NCBI GenBank assembly: GCA_948567375.1
Contig: OX419758.1
Coordinates: 65,663,001 to 65,727,000, forward strand
DNA length: 64,000 nt
Reading direction: 5' to 3'
From: Lunularia cruciata
Lineage: Eukaryota; Streptophyta; Marchantiopsida; Lunulariales; Lunulariaceae
Within the stretch, counting starts at the first letter, position 1. Each line of letters begins with the position of its first letter. Below the pieces are notes generated by a model. The model searched no databases and was not told where the DNA came from. It worked only from the letters and a program-made list of their open reading frames with translations. Below, piece by piece: positions 11,828 through 23,439 of the stretch. Both the position numbers and the translations under genes were made by a program.

Positions 11828-12980
11828 TGAATGGGATGTATGCAATTTATGGATCACCAAATCCATTTCCGCCAAACCATTTAGATTTGATTGTCCATGT
11901 ACTACCCAAGCATCATTTCACACAGCTCATCATCTCACACTTTGGATAGAATTTTGTGAATATGATCACCTTGTCTGTGGAACCCTTGGTACTTTTGGAT
12001 GTGACTTATAGAGAATGACGGATGTGCTACATCTATGTGTTAACTTAGATAATTGTAGGTAAGTTGATAGAATAACAACTATGGCAACAATAACCAAAGT
12101 TATCATTGTTATGTAGCACTAGATCAAGCCCTTACTCAATTGTTGTAAGAACAAGACCATCAACAACAAGAGCATGTAAAGAAAGCACCGTTTTGAGAAG
12201 GGGAAGAGAAAATCTAATTTCCAAAGCCCAAGGTATTTGAAAGTAAGAATCTTTTGGGTGCAATGGAGAACTTTGTGTTTGATTGCAATGTTATTTTTGA
12301 AGCTACAAATCTTCAAAATGGACAAAGACAAATTCTATTAGCTTCAAGCCAATTGGATGGAGTGGCAAAACTATGGTGTCAATTCCAAATGGAGCAAGCT
12401 GAATGGTAGTTTGTTGTGCCAATCTTGACATGGGAATGATTCAAGAGTGCAATAACTGGGCAATTTTAAGCTATAATGCCATACAGCCGTACAAGATAGA
12501 TTGATAGAATTGGATTTGTGAGAAGCTACATCACTCAATTCCAAAACACCATAATGCAAATTCTATGTATACTAGGTTGAGCTCTTGATAGATTTGTGAG
12601 AGGTTTAAAGTCATGCACCAAATTTGAAGTGACCGTGCATGAGCCCAAACACTAGGAGGAAGCCATGTAGTTGGTTGAATGATTGTATTCCTTGGTTGCA
12701 ATAACTTGGTCATGACCTTGACCTTCATAAAACTTGTCAACATATTACACACATGTGGTAAAACTGACACCAATGGAGATTGATATGATTTTGTGGAGAT
12801 CACTTGGTATTATAGATAGAGAAAGATTATGAAAAAATGATGGTTGTTTTTATTATTATCAAATTGGATATCATATTGCTAAATATCCACTCAAAGAATA
12901 AAAAACCTTAACAAATTGCCCAAATGGGGTTCATGGAGCATGGCAATCTTGGAAACAAAGAATTCTAATAGGAAAATTTG
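11828..12980 (+). pseudogene. B1 gag pseudogene
   Basis: It begins MNGMYAIYGSPNPFP-like and aligns by eye with the B2 gag through 'fgxnfvnmitlsvEP', the capsid region and a relic zinc knuckle near 12842-12890 (GCFYYYQIGYHIAKYP). Both the second and last cysteines of the CCHC have become Tyr. Numerous stops and frame changes break it. In a living element this would be the capsid and nucleocapsid protein. Confidence 0.65.
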
Positions 12981-12997
12981 AGTCACCTATTGAGAAC

Positions 12998-14230
12998 TTG
13001 ATTAGTTGCAATGGGATTGAAGGCTTAGCCTATGTAAGTTTACTTCACTTGCAAGGTATGATATTTGATCATGGTTGTAGGATTTTAGTTGATTTTGGGA
13101 GTTCAAAAAATTCCATGTCCATACCATTGTCAAAAGAATTAAGTACTCCTATCAAGTTAATGATTAGAAGTAGATTTATGATACCATATAGTAGAAAGTA
13201 TTATGCATTTTGTATCTCATATCTTATTATATTTAAGATTGGGAAGGAGTACTTGGAATGTATAAGGTCTATAATAGCACCTCTGCACTATGATTTCATT
13301 CTAGGTTTGTTTTGGCTTGAATGTCATAAGGTTCAATTTGATTGGAGATCCAATGAAAAATTAAAGTACAACACCAAGAGAAGAAATATTGATTAGGTTA
13401 TCTGGCACCTTTGAGTAAGACACCAAAGAATAGTCAATCCTAGGGTAGGAAGTTTATCAATAAAGCAACCATAGAACAAACTTTGGAGGGAAATAAACTT
13501 ATTTTTGTGGTGAGGATTGAGCCAATTGTCCATGAAGAATCTAATGAGTGCCAAAAGCCTCATCAAACGAGGGTTGATAAAAAAGTTTAGAAGTTTGAAA
13601 ATGTGTTTCTGGATGATTTATTGAAAGGAGAACACTTTGATTATGGTATGCACTTCAAGATTGAGCTATTGCCATAAAGTACTCCAATGAGTAGACTTAT
13701 ATATCAACTCTCACCAAAGGAGTTGGACAAGCTCAGACTAACACAAATGGAGTTGTTGGAGAAGGATTTCATAAAACATAATACGTCTCCTTGGGGAGCA
13801 TCAATATTATTTACTCCAAAGAAGGATGGAGGTTTTTTTTTCTATATTGATTATCATGGTTTCAATAAAAAAATAGTGAAGAATACATATCCTTTGTCTC
13901 GAATTGATTACTTGCTTGATCAATTGAGTAGAGCACAATGTGTCTCCAAGTTGGATCTCTAAAGCAGCAATTGACAAGTTCTCATTGATAGGGAGGATGC
14001 GCAAAGACTACCTTTTACTCAAAGTATGGGTATTTTGAATGGAGAGTTCTACCTTTTGGGCTCACTAATGCTCCAATAGTCTTTATGGATTAGATGCATC
14101 AAGTATTGGATTGGTACATGGTGGTATTATTGGATGATATTTTATTTTATGGTAAGACAAAGGCCAAATATTCAAATCATGTGCAAGAAGTCCTAAGACG
14201 ATTATGACAATGAAAGTTTTACTGCAAGAA
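12998..14230 (+). pseudogene. B1 protease and reverse transcriptase pseudogene
   Basis: A protease-like segment (12998-13396) carries LVDFGSSKNSMS at the catalytic position (Asp-Ser-Gly expected, here Asp-Phe-Gly) and ILGLFWLECHK near its end. After stops, RT starts at about 13687 with IYQLSPKELDKL, SPWGAS and FTPKKDGG. It continues with SKLDL near 13950 and retains the catalytic LLDDILFYG near 14130. Only one copy of the 60-bp protease-RT linker unit is present (13441-13500), against three in B2. Confidence 0.7.
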
Positions 14231-16140
14231 GTCAAAGGGTGCCTTTTGGCAAAATGGAATTACCTTCTTGGGTCATAAGATTTCATCAAAAGGTGTAAAG
14301 ATGAAAGAGGAGAATTTCAAAGCAATTATTGTTGGCCTACTCCAAAGGATGCTACTAGATTGCAAGCATTTAATGGATTGGTAAGTTTTTACCAATGATT
14401 CATCCATTATTATGCTCATGTAGCTGCACCATTGACCAACCTCGTCAGAAACATCTCAAGCTTTCATTGGACCACCAAGCACAAAGAAGCATTCCATAAG
14501 TTAAAATATATGGTGTTTTCAAATCTATTCTTCAACCATATGATCCTCAACTACCTTGGGTGGTTGATTTCAATGCTTTCTAGCTACCATTGGAATTATG
14601 TTGCAACAAGAATTTCCAAATAGGTTACATCTCATTGTCTTTGTGTCTTGCTGAAAAGACCAAAGAAAGGAATTGTTCTACTTGATTGAGAAAAATTAGC
14701 AATGGTATATGCCACAAAGGTATGGAGGTATTATCTCTTGCGGAAACAAGTGATTATACAAACCAATCACAAACTCTTGTTACATACATTATATTTGGAG
14801 GACATGAAGAGTAAACATCATCAATAGGAGAACCAATTACAATTATTTGACATCAAAATTAAGTATAAACTTGGTAGGTTCCATGTAATCCTTGATGCTC
14901 TATCACAATGACTTGATTTGAAGTCTCTTCCACTCATCACGGCAGCAATTACAATAGTGTCAATTGACTCAAAAGTCCAAAGTGAATTTAAGAAAACTTT
15001 ACAATAAAAGCTCTTCTTTCAGATGGTACAGGGTCATCTTGCATCGCATGACAAGGAAAAAACACCTTCTCCTTCAAGGAAGGTCTTCTATTTTGTGAGA
15101 ATCAGATCTTTGTTCCAACTAAGGGTGATCTACAACTTGTGTGCCTTCAAGAAGCCCATGACTTGCTAATTGCTAATCACATGGGTGTGAACAAGATGTT
15201 GGATACCCTACAACACCAATGGTGATGGACCAACATGGTATGAGATGTTTTTGAGTTTGTCTAATCCTATGAGAGCTACCAACGCAACAAGGCCAACAAC
15301 CAAAAACTAAGTGAAGTTCTTCAATCACTTACCATCCGATTTGCTTGATGGGACACATGAGTTGAAATCTCATCACATCCTTGCCCAAGACAAAGCAAGG
15401 TCACATAGCAATTATGGTGTTTGTAGATAAGTTGAGTAAGCAAACCCATTTGGCACCAACCTTTGATATAGTGGTTGTTCTAACATTAGCCTAGATCTAT
15501 TCTAACAATGTTTTTGAGCATCATGGGATACCTTGCATACTCATCTCCAACCATGATCCTTAATTCATCAAAAAATTGGCAAAAATTCTTCAAACTACTT
15601 GGCACCAAGCTTACTTTGTCCATAGCTTATCATCCTCAAATTGATGGACAAACCAAACATGCAAATTGCATCTTAGAGGATATACTTTGTGCCTTTGTCA
15701 ACTTTCACCATACCAACTAGGATGAATGTCTTACAATTGGGATAAATGTCTTTCCAATAGGTCCATTTGATTATCACCCAAATCATTTCTCTTGTTGATA
15801 ATTGACTTGCCTTGACTTGTCATATGAGTATTCACCTTGTCTTTCATGTTTCCAAGTTGAAACCCTTTATTTCTAATCCATCTTCTTTTTCCTCTCATGT
15901 CCAACCTCCCCCTCCTCCTATCCCTATCAATGATTATGAGAAGTATGAAGTTAATTGTATCATTGCATGTGGCCATATTCAATGGGATTGCCAATGACAT
16001 ACAGCGTACAAAGTCCTTTGGAAAAGTTATCCCCTTCATGATGCCACTTGGGAACCTCTCTCTAATCTCCAAAATCCACAAACAACCATCCAAGAGTTTG
16101 AAGTTTCTATAATGACGAGGATGTCACCAACTAGCAATAG
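14231..16140 (+). pseudogene. B1 RNase H, integrase and chromodomain remnant
   Basis: RT connection and RNase H fragments run from 14280 to about 14920. The integrase core is recognisable at 15508-15720, with LSIAYHPQIDGQTKHANCILEDIL keeping the Glu of the D,D-35-E triad. The C-terminal 'HLVFHVSKLKPF' motif lies at 15830-15870. A chromodomain remnant, with WKSYPLHDATWEPL, is at about 16010-16110 in another frame. The chromodomain places it among chromoviruses, whose integrase tails bind histone marks. Many stops interrupt it. Confidence 0.7.
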
Positions 16141-16146
16141 AAGAAT

Positions 16147-16593
16147 ATGTAATCATGTGGAGTTTAATGATGAGTTAGTCAAGGCTAAAAAAGTAGCAAG
16201 TAAGCTAAATAAAAGCTAAATAAAATAACCAAGAATCATAAAAATATTCTATAAGTATATGAGAAACTATTTGATATCTTCCAAGTATTGTGTATGTGCA
16301 TTCCAAATAGGTGGTTTTTGGAAGAAAGCTTCTTGGGGAGCTTCCTAACTAGTTTAGCTTGCACACCACGTAGACAATTTCTAGAAGGAAGTTTCTTGAG
16401 AAACTTTCCAATTAGCTTGGCTTACACTCTAAGAAAGTAACTTTCAGGAAACTTCTCAAGAGCCTTGTATGTTCTTTATAAATACAAAGCCCAAGCTCAT
16501 ATTAGGCATTCAAATTTTCTCTCATTCAAGAGTCCCAATGTGATCTTCTACTCTGATCTTCCATTCTACTTATTTTTCACTTGGTATTTTACA
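16147..16593 (+). repeat. 3' LTR of B1
   Basis: It begins TGTAATCATGTGG and ends TTTTACA. 'ctttataaatac' near 16474 is the TATA-like site. It contains an extra block ('agtttcttgagaaactttcc') absent from its 5' partner, which explains the length difference. It is followed directly by A1 gag sequence. Confidence 0.75.
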
Positions 16594-16599
16594 AGAAAG

Positions 16600-17760
16600 A
16601 TGTATGGGGCCTTCAAATGCCTCAGGCACTACTCTAGTACAATAGATATCATTGAGTTGGATGACTTCATCTAGGAGTTTGATAGTTGGTATGATATGCA
16701 ATAGATATGGAACTCAACTTTGTTCACACCCTTCATGGCATAGACGAGGTTGTTCTAACACTTAGAAAGTCTACCAATAGATGACTATCATGAGTTCAAG
16801 AGTGCTCATTCTAGGCCTATGAACTATATCTCCATCACTTTAGGTTTAGTTTCTAGGGGTAGATCAATAATACACATGAGCTCTAGCTCTAGTAGTGCTA
16901 GTGTATCTTGTGGAAGTGCATCAATTGGAGATGGTGCTATTATGAGTAGAGGTATCACTATAGAAGGTGATGTAGTATTGGGGTTTAACTGCATGGTAGA
17001 GTTCTTCTAATGTTTGAGATAAAACTACCAAAGAATGTGGATTGACAAGTTGAGGAGCTTACAAGAGTTACAATAGAAGGCTAGAGAGCGCTTATGCAAG
17101 GCATACACTCATAGGAAACTACATATCAGTTTCACAGAGGGAGCTATTGAAGCCTATGCAGTCCAATTTTGGTATGGGATCTTGGACAAGGAGTTGCACA
17201 TACAATATGTCATGTTATGCTGTTACAAGCTATCTCACCTACTTTGGCGGTGGTATTTAGTTTAGCTAAGCAAATTGAGCTCAACATGGTGGAGGAGAGA
17301 GTGGTGATATTTGGATTTGGTGGGGAGATCTTATCCATGGTTTTTACTTCTTTTAGAGTGTAGCAGAGTGCATCACAGAGTGTTGGCTTCCAAAGGTAGA
17401 GTAGATAGCCCATATCTTATGGAGCAAGTGGAGTGCCTAGTGCATCTAGTGCACCCTTATCTTCATTTCTGGAGAACCAATAGCTAGTGAGTGATGGTGT
17501 TGCTTGTTGGAATTATAGTGGACCTCACCACAAGAAATAATGCACTTAGGGTAATGGATATAATACAATTGGTGCATCATAGCTAGCAGAGAGATAATAT
17601 GACCATGACCATTGCTATAGATTTGGCCACACTAGTGACCAATACTTTGATCTTCATCTACAGTTAAGGAGTGGTAAGGTTGCTATGTAGGTGGTAGAGG
17701 AGCTCTTGTTCATGGAGGTTGAGGAGGTGGTAGAGGACCCATATTTGTAGGGGTGTAATA
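16600..17760 (+). pseudogene. A1 gag pseudogene
   Basis: It starts at MYGAFKCLRHYSS, whose parent (A3) reads MDEIYGASKGLRHYSS. It continues through a Ser-rich linker (16860-16990), a capsid segment with 'FWYGILDKEL' near 17170, and a damaged knuckle near 17500-17640 (CWNYSGPHHK). The first two residues lie on the other side of B1. There are stops throughout. Homologues are at 49983-51147 and 62733-63304. Confidence 0.65.
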
Positions 17761-18858
17761 ATTGCACTTGTTTCTGACATAGCCATGGCTACCTGGATTG
17801 AGCACTTGGAGCAAAGATTGCTTGGCATGGCCATAGCTTAGAGGAGATTAGATTCAAGTGCTCAAGTTCCACCTCTTATGTTGGTGATAGAGATGCTTTG
17901 GACTTTATGTGTAGAGCAACATAAGTAGATGCATTGGCCACAATGACTAGGAGTGCAATACATGCTCCATAGCCTAGAGGAGTATTAATGGAGTTGGACC
18001 CACTTAGAGGAGAAGCTAGTAAGCAAGTCAAACTCCTCCAGTCTTTCACACTCTTTAAGGCACTACAAATGGCATGTATGGCTCCTAGACATTGTAGTGC
18101 AAGTGTGATATATGGTGATAGAGTGCATGATGGAATACATGTTAGTCAACCACCTACTATTACGCATATTGAGTGAAGCACAATGTTGGGGATGGCTTAG
18201 TTGATTATGTGCTTCTCTTTGTTCTCACCCAACGACATGTTTACATTGAGAGTTGACCTAGCTCTAATGTTTTGATTGGCTGCCACACTTTTTGAGAATA
18301 TGGATGATGTAATTCTTGCTTGTAGAGGTAGTTGATAGTGGAGCTAACTTGGTTGAAGAGTATGGGATCTGCTCAACAACCAATGTTTTATGGCAAGCAA
18401 TAGGAGTTATCAATTAGACTTACCTTTGAGCAAGCTCAGTTCACATTTGGAATTGTCTTATTGACAACCAAAATGAGATTTTCCATTTGGTAGGACCTTC
18501 AAGATAGGTCTTCAAGATCTATGTAGGACATCTAGGATCTTCAAGATAGGTCTATACACCATGGAGGTTTGATTAGCCTCTCTTGCATAACCCCATATGT
18601 TAGGGAAGGTTTTAGTTGTAGAGGTGTTCATTTCAAATCCAAACATCATTAGGGGTGATTTTACATAGTATACCACATGTGGGAAGCTCATTGTCTAGAT
18701 TCAACCCAATCATCTACCTTATAGCTTTTTGGTGAGAGCTTAAGCCATTGTAACAATAGCAAAGTCATATGATATGCTAGTTAATGGTGTAGTGTTATAT
18801 CCCATGGGTTTTTAGTATTGACTATTGGGAAGAGACAACTCCTTATAGGCCAGGTTGG
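17761..18858 (+). other. Probable A1 gag-protease remnant, heavily decayed
   Basis: A frame at 17988-18176 and scattered Ile/Val-rich stretches suggest the gag tail and protease of A1, but no intact catalytic D-T/S-G was found. A small minisatellite-like repeat of 'cttcaagataggtcttcaagat' occurs at 18500-18560. The segment ends where the C1 LTR begins. Confidence 0.4.
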
Positions 18859-19618
18859 TGTAATACCAAGAGCTAGCCATATGATCTAGATGTGAAATTT
18901 GGTTTGGTAACATTTGGAATGATTTTATACATGATGGTCAAAACATATCAGATAAAAGTATCACCAAAAGGGTACTTCTACTAATAGGGCAGAAAACCAA
19001 AATAGATTTGAAAACCTTAGAACCAATAGCTAGACATATGATTTGAAGGTGAGAATTGGGTTTGTAACATCTAGAAGGATGTTACATAGGATGGACTGAA
19101 TAGATCAGAAAGAGGTATCACCAAAAGGGGACTTCTACTAATAGAGTTGGAACCGAAATATGCCTAAAATCTTTGAAGGCAATTTCAGAGGCCTAAACGG
19201 ATGAATTAGGCTTCAAAAATGTGCCGATCTTGTGCCCCCCCCCCCCAACAAAGGATGGGTTGGCCTTCCCTCCCTGCTTTGTCTCTTCGAGAGCTTTCCA
19301 ATGGTACCTCACCCACATGATTTTGAGATTCCTATAGGAAGATTCCCTAAAAGATTCCCTCCGGTCAAAGCTTGTTTAACCAACCAGATACGACCAGGAC
19401 AGACATGTCACCCATCCAAGTAAGTAATACAAGGGTGGAGCTTGCTGACATGTCACCTATCTATGTACCTAATCCTATGGTGGAGCTTTATTGGAGGAGA
19501 TCCGCTTTACCTATATAATAAAGAGAAGGTGCTCCTTTGGGGCATCGGAGTTTGAGTGTGAAAGTGTGTGTTTCTCATTGGTGTGTTTCTCTTCAGGTCT
19601 CCTATCCTCGGATTAGAA
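18859..19618 (+). repeat. 5' LTR of C1
   Basis: It begins TGTAATACCAAGAGC. It contains a C14 homopolymer around 19234-19247, the TATA-like 'ctatataataaag' near 19512, and ends 'cctcggattagaa', a decayed form of the CGGAGTATTACA end seen in the 3' LTR. Confidence 0.8.
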
Positions 19619-19630
19619 TGGTATCAGAGC
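19619..19630 (+). other. Primer binding site of C1
   Basis: TGGTATCAGAGC sits immediately after the LTR. It is the usual plant LTR-element site for priming by initiator tRNA-Met, and it confirms element orientation. Confidence 0.85.
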
Positions 19631-19740
19631 AGGTTTTGTCCAAGAGAGCGGATCACCCCTCTTGGAAGAACATGGGCTACTAAGACTGAGTAATTTTGAG
19701 GAGAGACATTGTGGTGTAATTGGTAGATTAGGAGGATAGA

Positions 19741-21260
19741 ATGGATGCTCCGGGAGGACAATACCTTGTGCCTCGCTTTCCATTCTTGAATCCATTCAAC
19801 ATCAAGATTATGTACATTCAGTGCGAGCAAGTGAGAGTGTATTTGGTTTTTTACTTTGGAGCAAAGTTCATGGAATTCAGTAATGAATTTGCCAAACCCC
19901 GTGATTTTGCCAAACCCAATGATTTTGCCAGTAGTAATTTATGATAGAGAGTGGGATTTGACAATTGACATTTTGTTGTGATGGATTTGAATGTCCCAAA
20001 TCCTTTCCCTTTTAAAACTCAAGTAGAAATTCATTATGTAGTGAGACCGAAAGTGTTTAGGGATTTTGTGGTCAAGAATTTTGGTGAGGAATATTACCAA
20101 CAAGTGGTAGCTTCTGAGGTCCCAATGGTAGTTCCAATAGTTTGTGCGCCCTCCAGAGTGATCATATTAACTCTCTACTGAAGTTTAGGGTATAGCGATC
20201 GAGTGTTACAGGAACCATGGATCCGCAATTGCATGAGTTGGTGCAAGGAATGCAGGGGATGTTGAACTGATTTTGAGAGATAAAGATGACCATGGAGGCA
20301 TTACAAAGTCAAGTGCAGACCCTCAAGAATGATCAAACAATGCAAGAAGAAGAGTTGTCTCAAAATCCAATACCTACGACTGAAGTACTTGGAGAGGCAC
20401 CCGTGCCTACAAACCTTATCCATGATGAAGCCACATTACTACTCCGGATGAAGAAGACCTGCAACATCAAGCCTTACAAGGGGCAGCGTATGATAGGAGT
20501 AGTGGAGAACTGGATCTCGAGAATGAATCTATATTTTCAGTTGTTCTCAACAAAGATCACCGAGCATGTTGCATGCGTGTTTGGATGTGGGTACTTGATC
20601 GATAAAGCCCTCACATGGTACGATGCTTGGGAACGGTCCATGTTGACTGAGAGAAGGGAGGTCACATGGACAGCAATGCAAGAAGGATTGTTGAAGAATT
20701 TCCAATTGGTGGATTCTAGGTAGATGGCCTGGATCCGACTATGGGAATTGAAACAGAAGAACAACATACAAGAGTATGTGGAGGCATTTTTGGATCTACA
20801 AGTCGCTGTAACCAACATGAGTCCAGCAGAGGCTCTCAACAATTTCAAACGAGGGTTGAAGGAGCGGATTTGCGAAGAAGTCATGGTACAAAATCCTTGC
20901 ACGATATTTGATGCCATTGCTTGTGCACAACAAATAGTAGGAGCATTAGGTGGAGGTGAAGGAGTAGTTCCACCTCAACATTATTGGGTAGAAATGCCAC
21001 CCATGGTGTACTAGTACCGATAGAACTGGGCAACCTTTGATTTCAAGACCGAGGAGCATGACCGCTTCAAGGAGAACGGGGACGGGTAGAAGAACAGAGA
21101 TATGGAGTCCCACGAGGAGAAGGAACTTGAGGAGAACAATGCTATTGTTACAATTGTGGTTGTATTGGGCATATATCTACCAACTGTCGTGCTCGACTTT
21201 CCAGAGGCCCTCGACCTTCATACAGGCAATCTTTGAACAACATGGAGAGACGCACTGAAG
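19741..21260 (+). pseudogene. C1 gag pseudogene
   Basis: The N-terminal part (19741-20181) is broken by stops. The capsid region at 20286-21014 has the typical PYKGQRMIGVVENWISRMNL and KALTWYDAWER segments, interrupted by a TAG at 20721-20723. The zinc knuckle is intact at 21146-21187, reading CYNCGCIGHISTNC (CX2CX4HX4C), but lies in another frame than the capsid, so a frameshift separates them. This would form the particle and bind element RNA. Confidence 0.8.
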
Positions 21261-21294
21261 AGGAGGAGGTGGAAATCACTTCGGAAAACAAAGA

Positions 21295-21774
21295 TTGCTA
21301 GTAAATGTACCTCGCGGCCTTACTAGCTCAATAAGGAAGCAGAAAAGCGAGGGAAGGAAGAAGATGAGCACACAAAGGTACCAAAAGGCAACCTCACAAT
21401 TGATTGTAGTGAATGGGATCCTAGAAGGCAATCAAGTGAGAGTGTTAATAGATCCGAGAGCCACAAAGAATCTCTTGTCTCGCTCTATTACAATAAGATT
21501 GGGAATGGATCTAGAGAGAGATGAGAGTGAAGAAGTAAAGTTAACTAACGGACAAACAAAGAGGATTGAATCATTACCCAAGCAGGTAACACTCTCTATA
21601 GGAAAATATTAAGAAGCAATTGAGTGGCGAGTGATACAATTAGCTTGCTATGATGCAATCTTAGGTATGCCATGGATGGAGCATTACAACCCTATGGTAG
21701 ATTGGAGGAAGAAAGTAGTGAGAACCCACCAATGGTCGATCATTGGGGTTAAAGAAAAACCACATAGGCAAGAA
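21295..21774 (+). pseudogene. C1 protease region
   Basis: A retropepsin-like segment has VLIDPRATKNLLS at the active site. The expected Asp-Ser/Thr-Gly is Asp-Pro-Arg, so catalysis is probably lost. The later YDAILGMPWM motif is conserved. A TAA at 21610-21612 splits the frame, and a further frame change occurs before RT at 21774. Confidence 0.75.
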
Positions 21775-22754
21775 TGCCTCTGTATGTCATAGGGACAACA
21801 ACTATCTGTAAGACTGATAGGTGTTTCATGGGTCTAATAAGAGAAGTCCAGAGTGCACAACTCGAGGGACAAATTCTTGAGAAATTGAAGGATGTCGTAA
21901 ATGAGTTTCAAGATGTCTTTCCTGATCTACCCTCAAGATTACCACCAAAAAGGAGAGTAGATCATGAAATTGAGACACTCCCGAGAAAGACAACTCCTTG
22001 TAAAGCCCCATATCGCCTATCACCTCATGAATTGGAGGAATGCAAGAATCAAATTGAGGATATGCTACAGAAAGGGTTCATCCAACCTAGCATATCACCA
22101 TATGGGGCTTTGGTCTTGTTTATGACAAAGAAAGATGGTACAATGCGCATGTGCATTGACTAGTTGGGTCTCAATTAGTAAACAATGAAGAAAAAATACC
22201 CTTTACCTTGCATGGATAATCTATTCAATCAACTCAATGGAGCAATATACTTCATCAAACTAGATTTGCGGAGCGGTTACAATCAAATCCAAATTGCAGA
22301 GGAGGATGTGTTCACCAAACTAGATTTGCGGAGCGGTTACAATCAAATCCAAATTGCAGAGGAGGATGTGTACAAGATTGCCTTTCGAACCAGGTATGGC
22401 CACTTCAAGTATCTCGTGATGCCTTTTGGTCTCACCAACGCACCTTCCACTTTCATGAGTCTAATGAATCAGATATTTTGTCCATATTTGGATAAGTTTG
22501 TCATCATCTTCTTGGATGACATCTTAGTATACAATAGCACAATGACGGAACACAAACAACATCTACGAGAAGTCCTCCAGATTCTAAGACAGAATCAATT
22601 GTATGCCAAAATCTCAAAGTGTGAGTTTGGCAAGTTTGAAGTAGACTACTTGGAGCATAGAGTAAGTGCAAAAGGTATTCAAGTATTGACATATAAAATA
22701 GAGGTCATTCAAAAATAGAGAGCCCCAAAAGATCAGACTCAACTCAAGAGCTTC
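21774..22754 (+). pseudogene. C1 reverse transcriptase with internal 60-bp duplication
   Basis: One frame runs through the linker (ECKNQIEDMLQKGFI), fingers (SPYGALVLFMTKKDG), palm and thumb. The catalytic FLDDIL is intact near 22512-22529. A perfect-looking 60-bp in-frame tandem duplication (22261-22320 and 22321-22380) repeats the motif-A block [17 protein letters not shown], giving two copies of the catalytic Asp region. Stops occur at 22161-22163, 22176-22181 and 22716-22718. The last residues shown run into RNase H in the same frame. Confidence 0.85.
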
Positions 22755-23384
22755 TTGGGTTTGACGGGATTCTATCGTCGATTTGTCAAGGACTTCTCCA
22801 AGGTTGCACAACCTTTAACAACACCACTTGGCAAGGGGAATAAGTGGACATGGGGAACCACACAAGAGTTGGCCTTTCAAGAATTGAAAGCTGCCTTGCT
22901 ACATCCACCAATCTTGAAGTGGTATGACCAAAAACGTCCAATCAAGTTGGCTACAAACACATCATGCGTAGCAATCGGAGCAGTCCTACAACAAGAGTGG
23001 CATGATGGATGGCATCCCATTGCATATTTCTCTCAAAAGTTATTACCGGCAAAGTGCAACTACCACACCATAGAACAAGAAGAGTTGGCCATCGTCTTGG
23101 AAACCAAGCATTGGAAGCACTATTTGGGCGAGAAGGGAATTGTGGTAGAGACAGACCACAAACCTCTAGTCTACCTTGAGACGCAGAAGGATCTATCTTG
23201 TCGCCAAATTCGATGGGCAGAGTGGCAACAATGCTTCAACATGACAATCACCTATGTTGAAGGTAAAAAGCAACTGGTAGATGCATTCACCCGCATGCCA
23301 ATGGCAAACAACTTGGTGATAGAGGTTCAGATTAACCCTAAATTCTGGCTAGAAATTCTGGCGGCTACAAAAACTGATCCATAA
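22755..23384 (+). pseudogene. C1 RT thumb and RNase H
   Basis: The stretch starts with SFLGLTGFYRRFVKDFS, the classic gypsy RT-connection motif. The RNase H core reads LATNTSCVAIGAVLQQ, where the usual first catalytic Asp (TDAS) is Asn. The Glu (IEQEELAIV), the Asp in ETDHKPL and the Asp in LVDAFTRM remain. The stretch is in the same frame as RT. Confidence 0.85.
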
Positions 23385-23439
23385 ATTGTAGAAAGGCAAT
23401 CATCCAAAGGCCTCACGAGCACCCAAGGACTCACCTTTT

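Larger units (their letters stand above)
11436..16593 (+). mobile_element. Family B chromovirus (Ty3/gypsy) B1, complete but dead
   Basis: Two related LTRs (11436-11813 and 16147-16593), both TGTAA...ACA, bound gag, protease, RT, RNase H, integrase and a chromodomain, all on the plus strand. The left flank GATAG (11431-11435) resembles the right flank GAAAG (16595-16599), a probable 5-bp target duplication with one change. The insertion point is codon 3 of the A1 gag; the uninterrupted A3 copy reads through at 62733. LTRs have diverged markedly in sequence and in length (378 and 447 bp), so the insertion is old. Confidence 0.8.

Noticed and set aside
19234-19247. Poly-C runs as possible CRISPR, G-quadruplex or telomere-like repeats
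   Set aside because: Single homopolymers within LTRs, with no regular spacers and no telomere unit.
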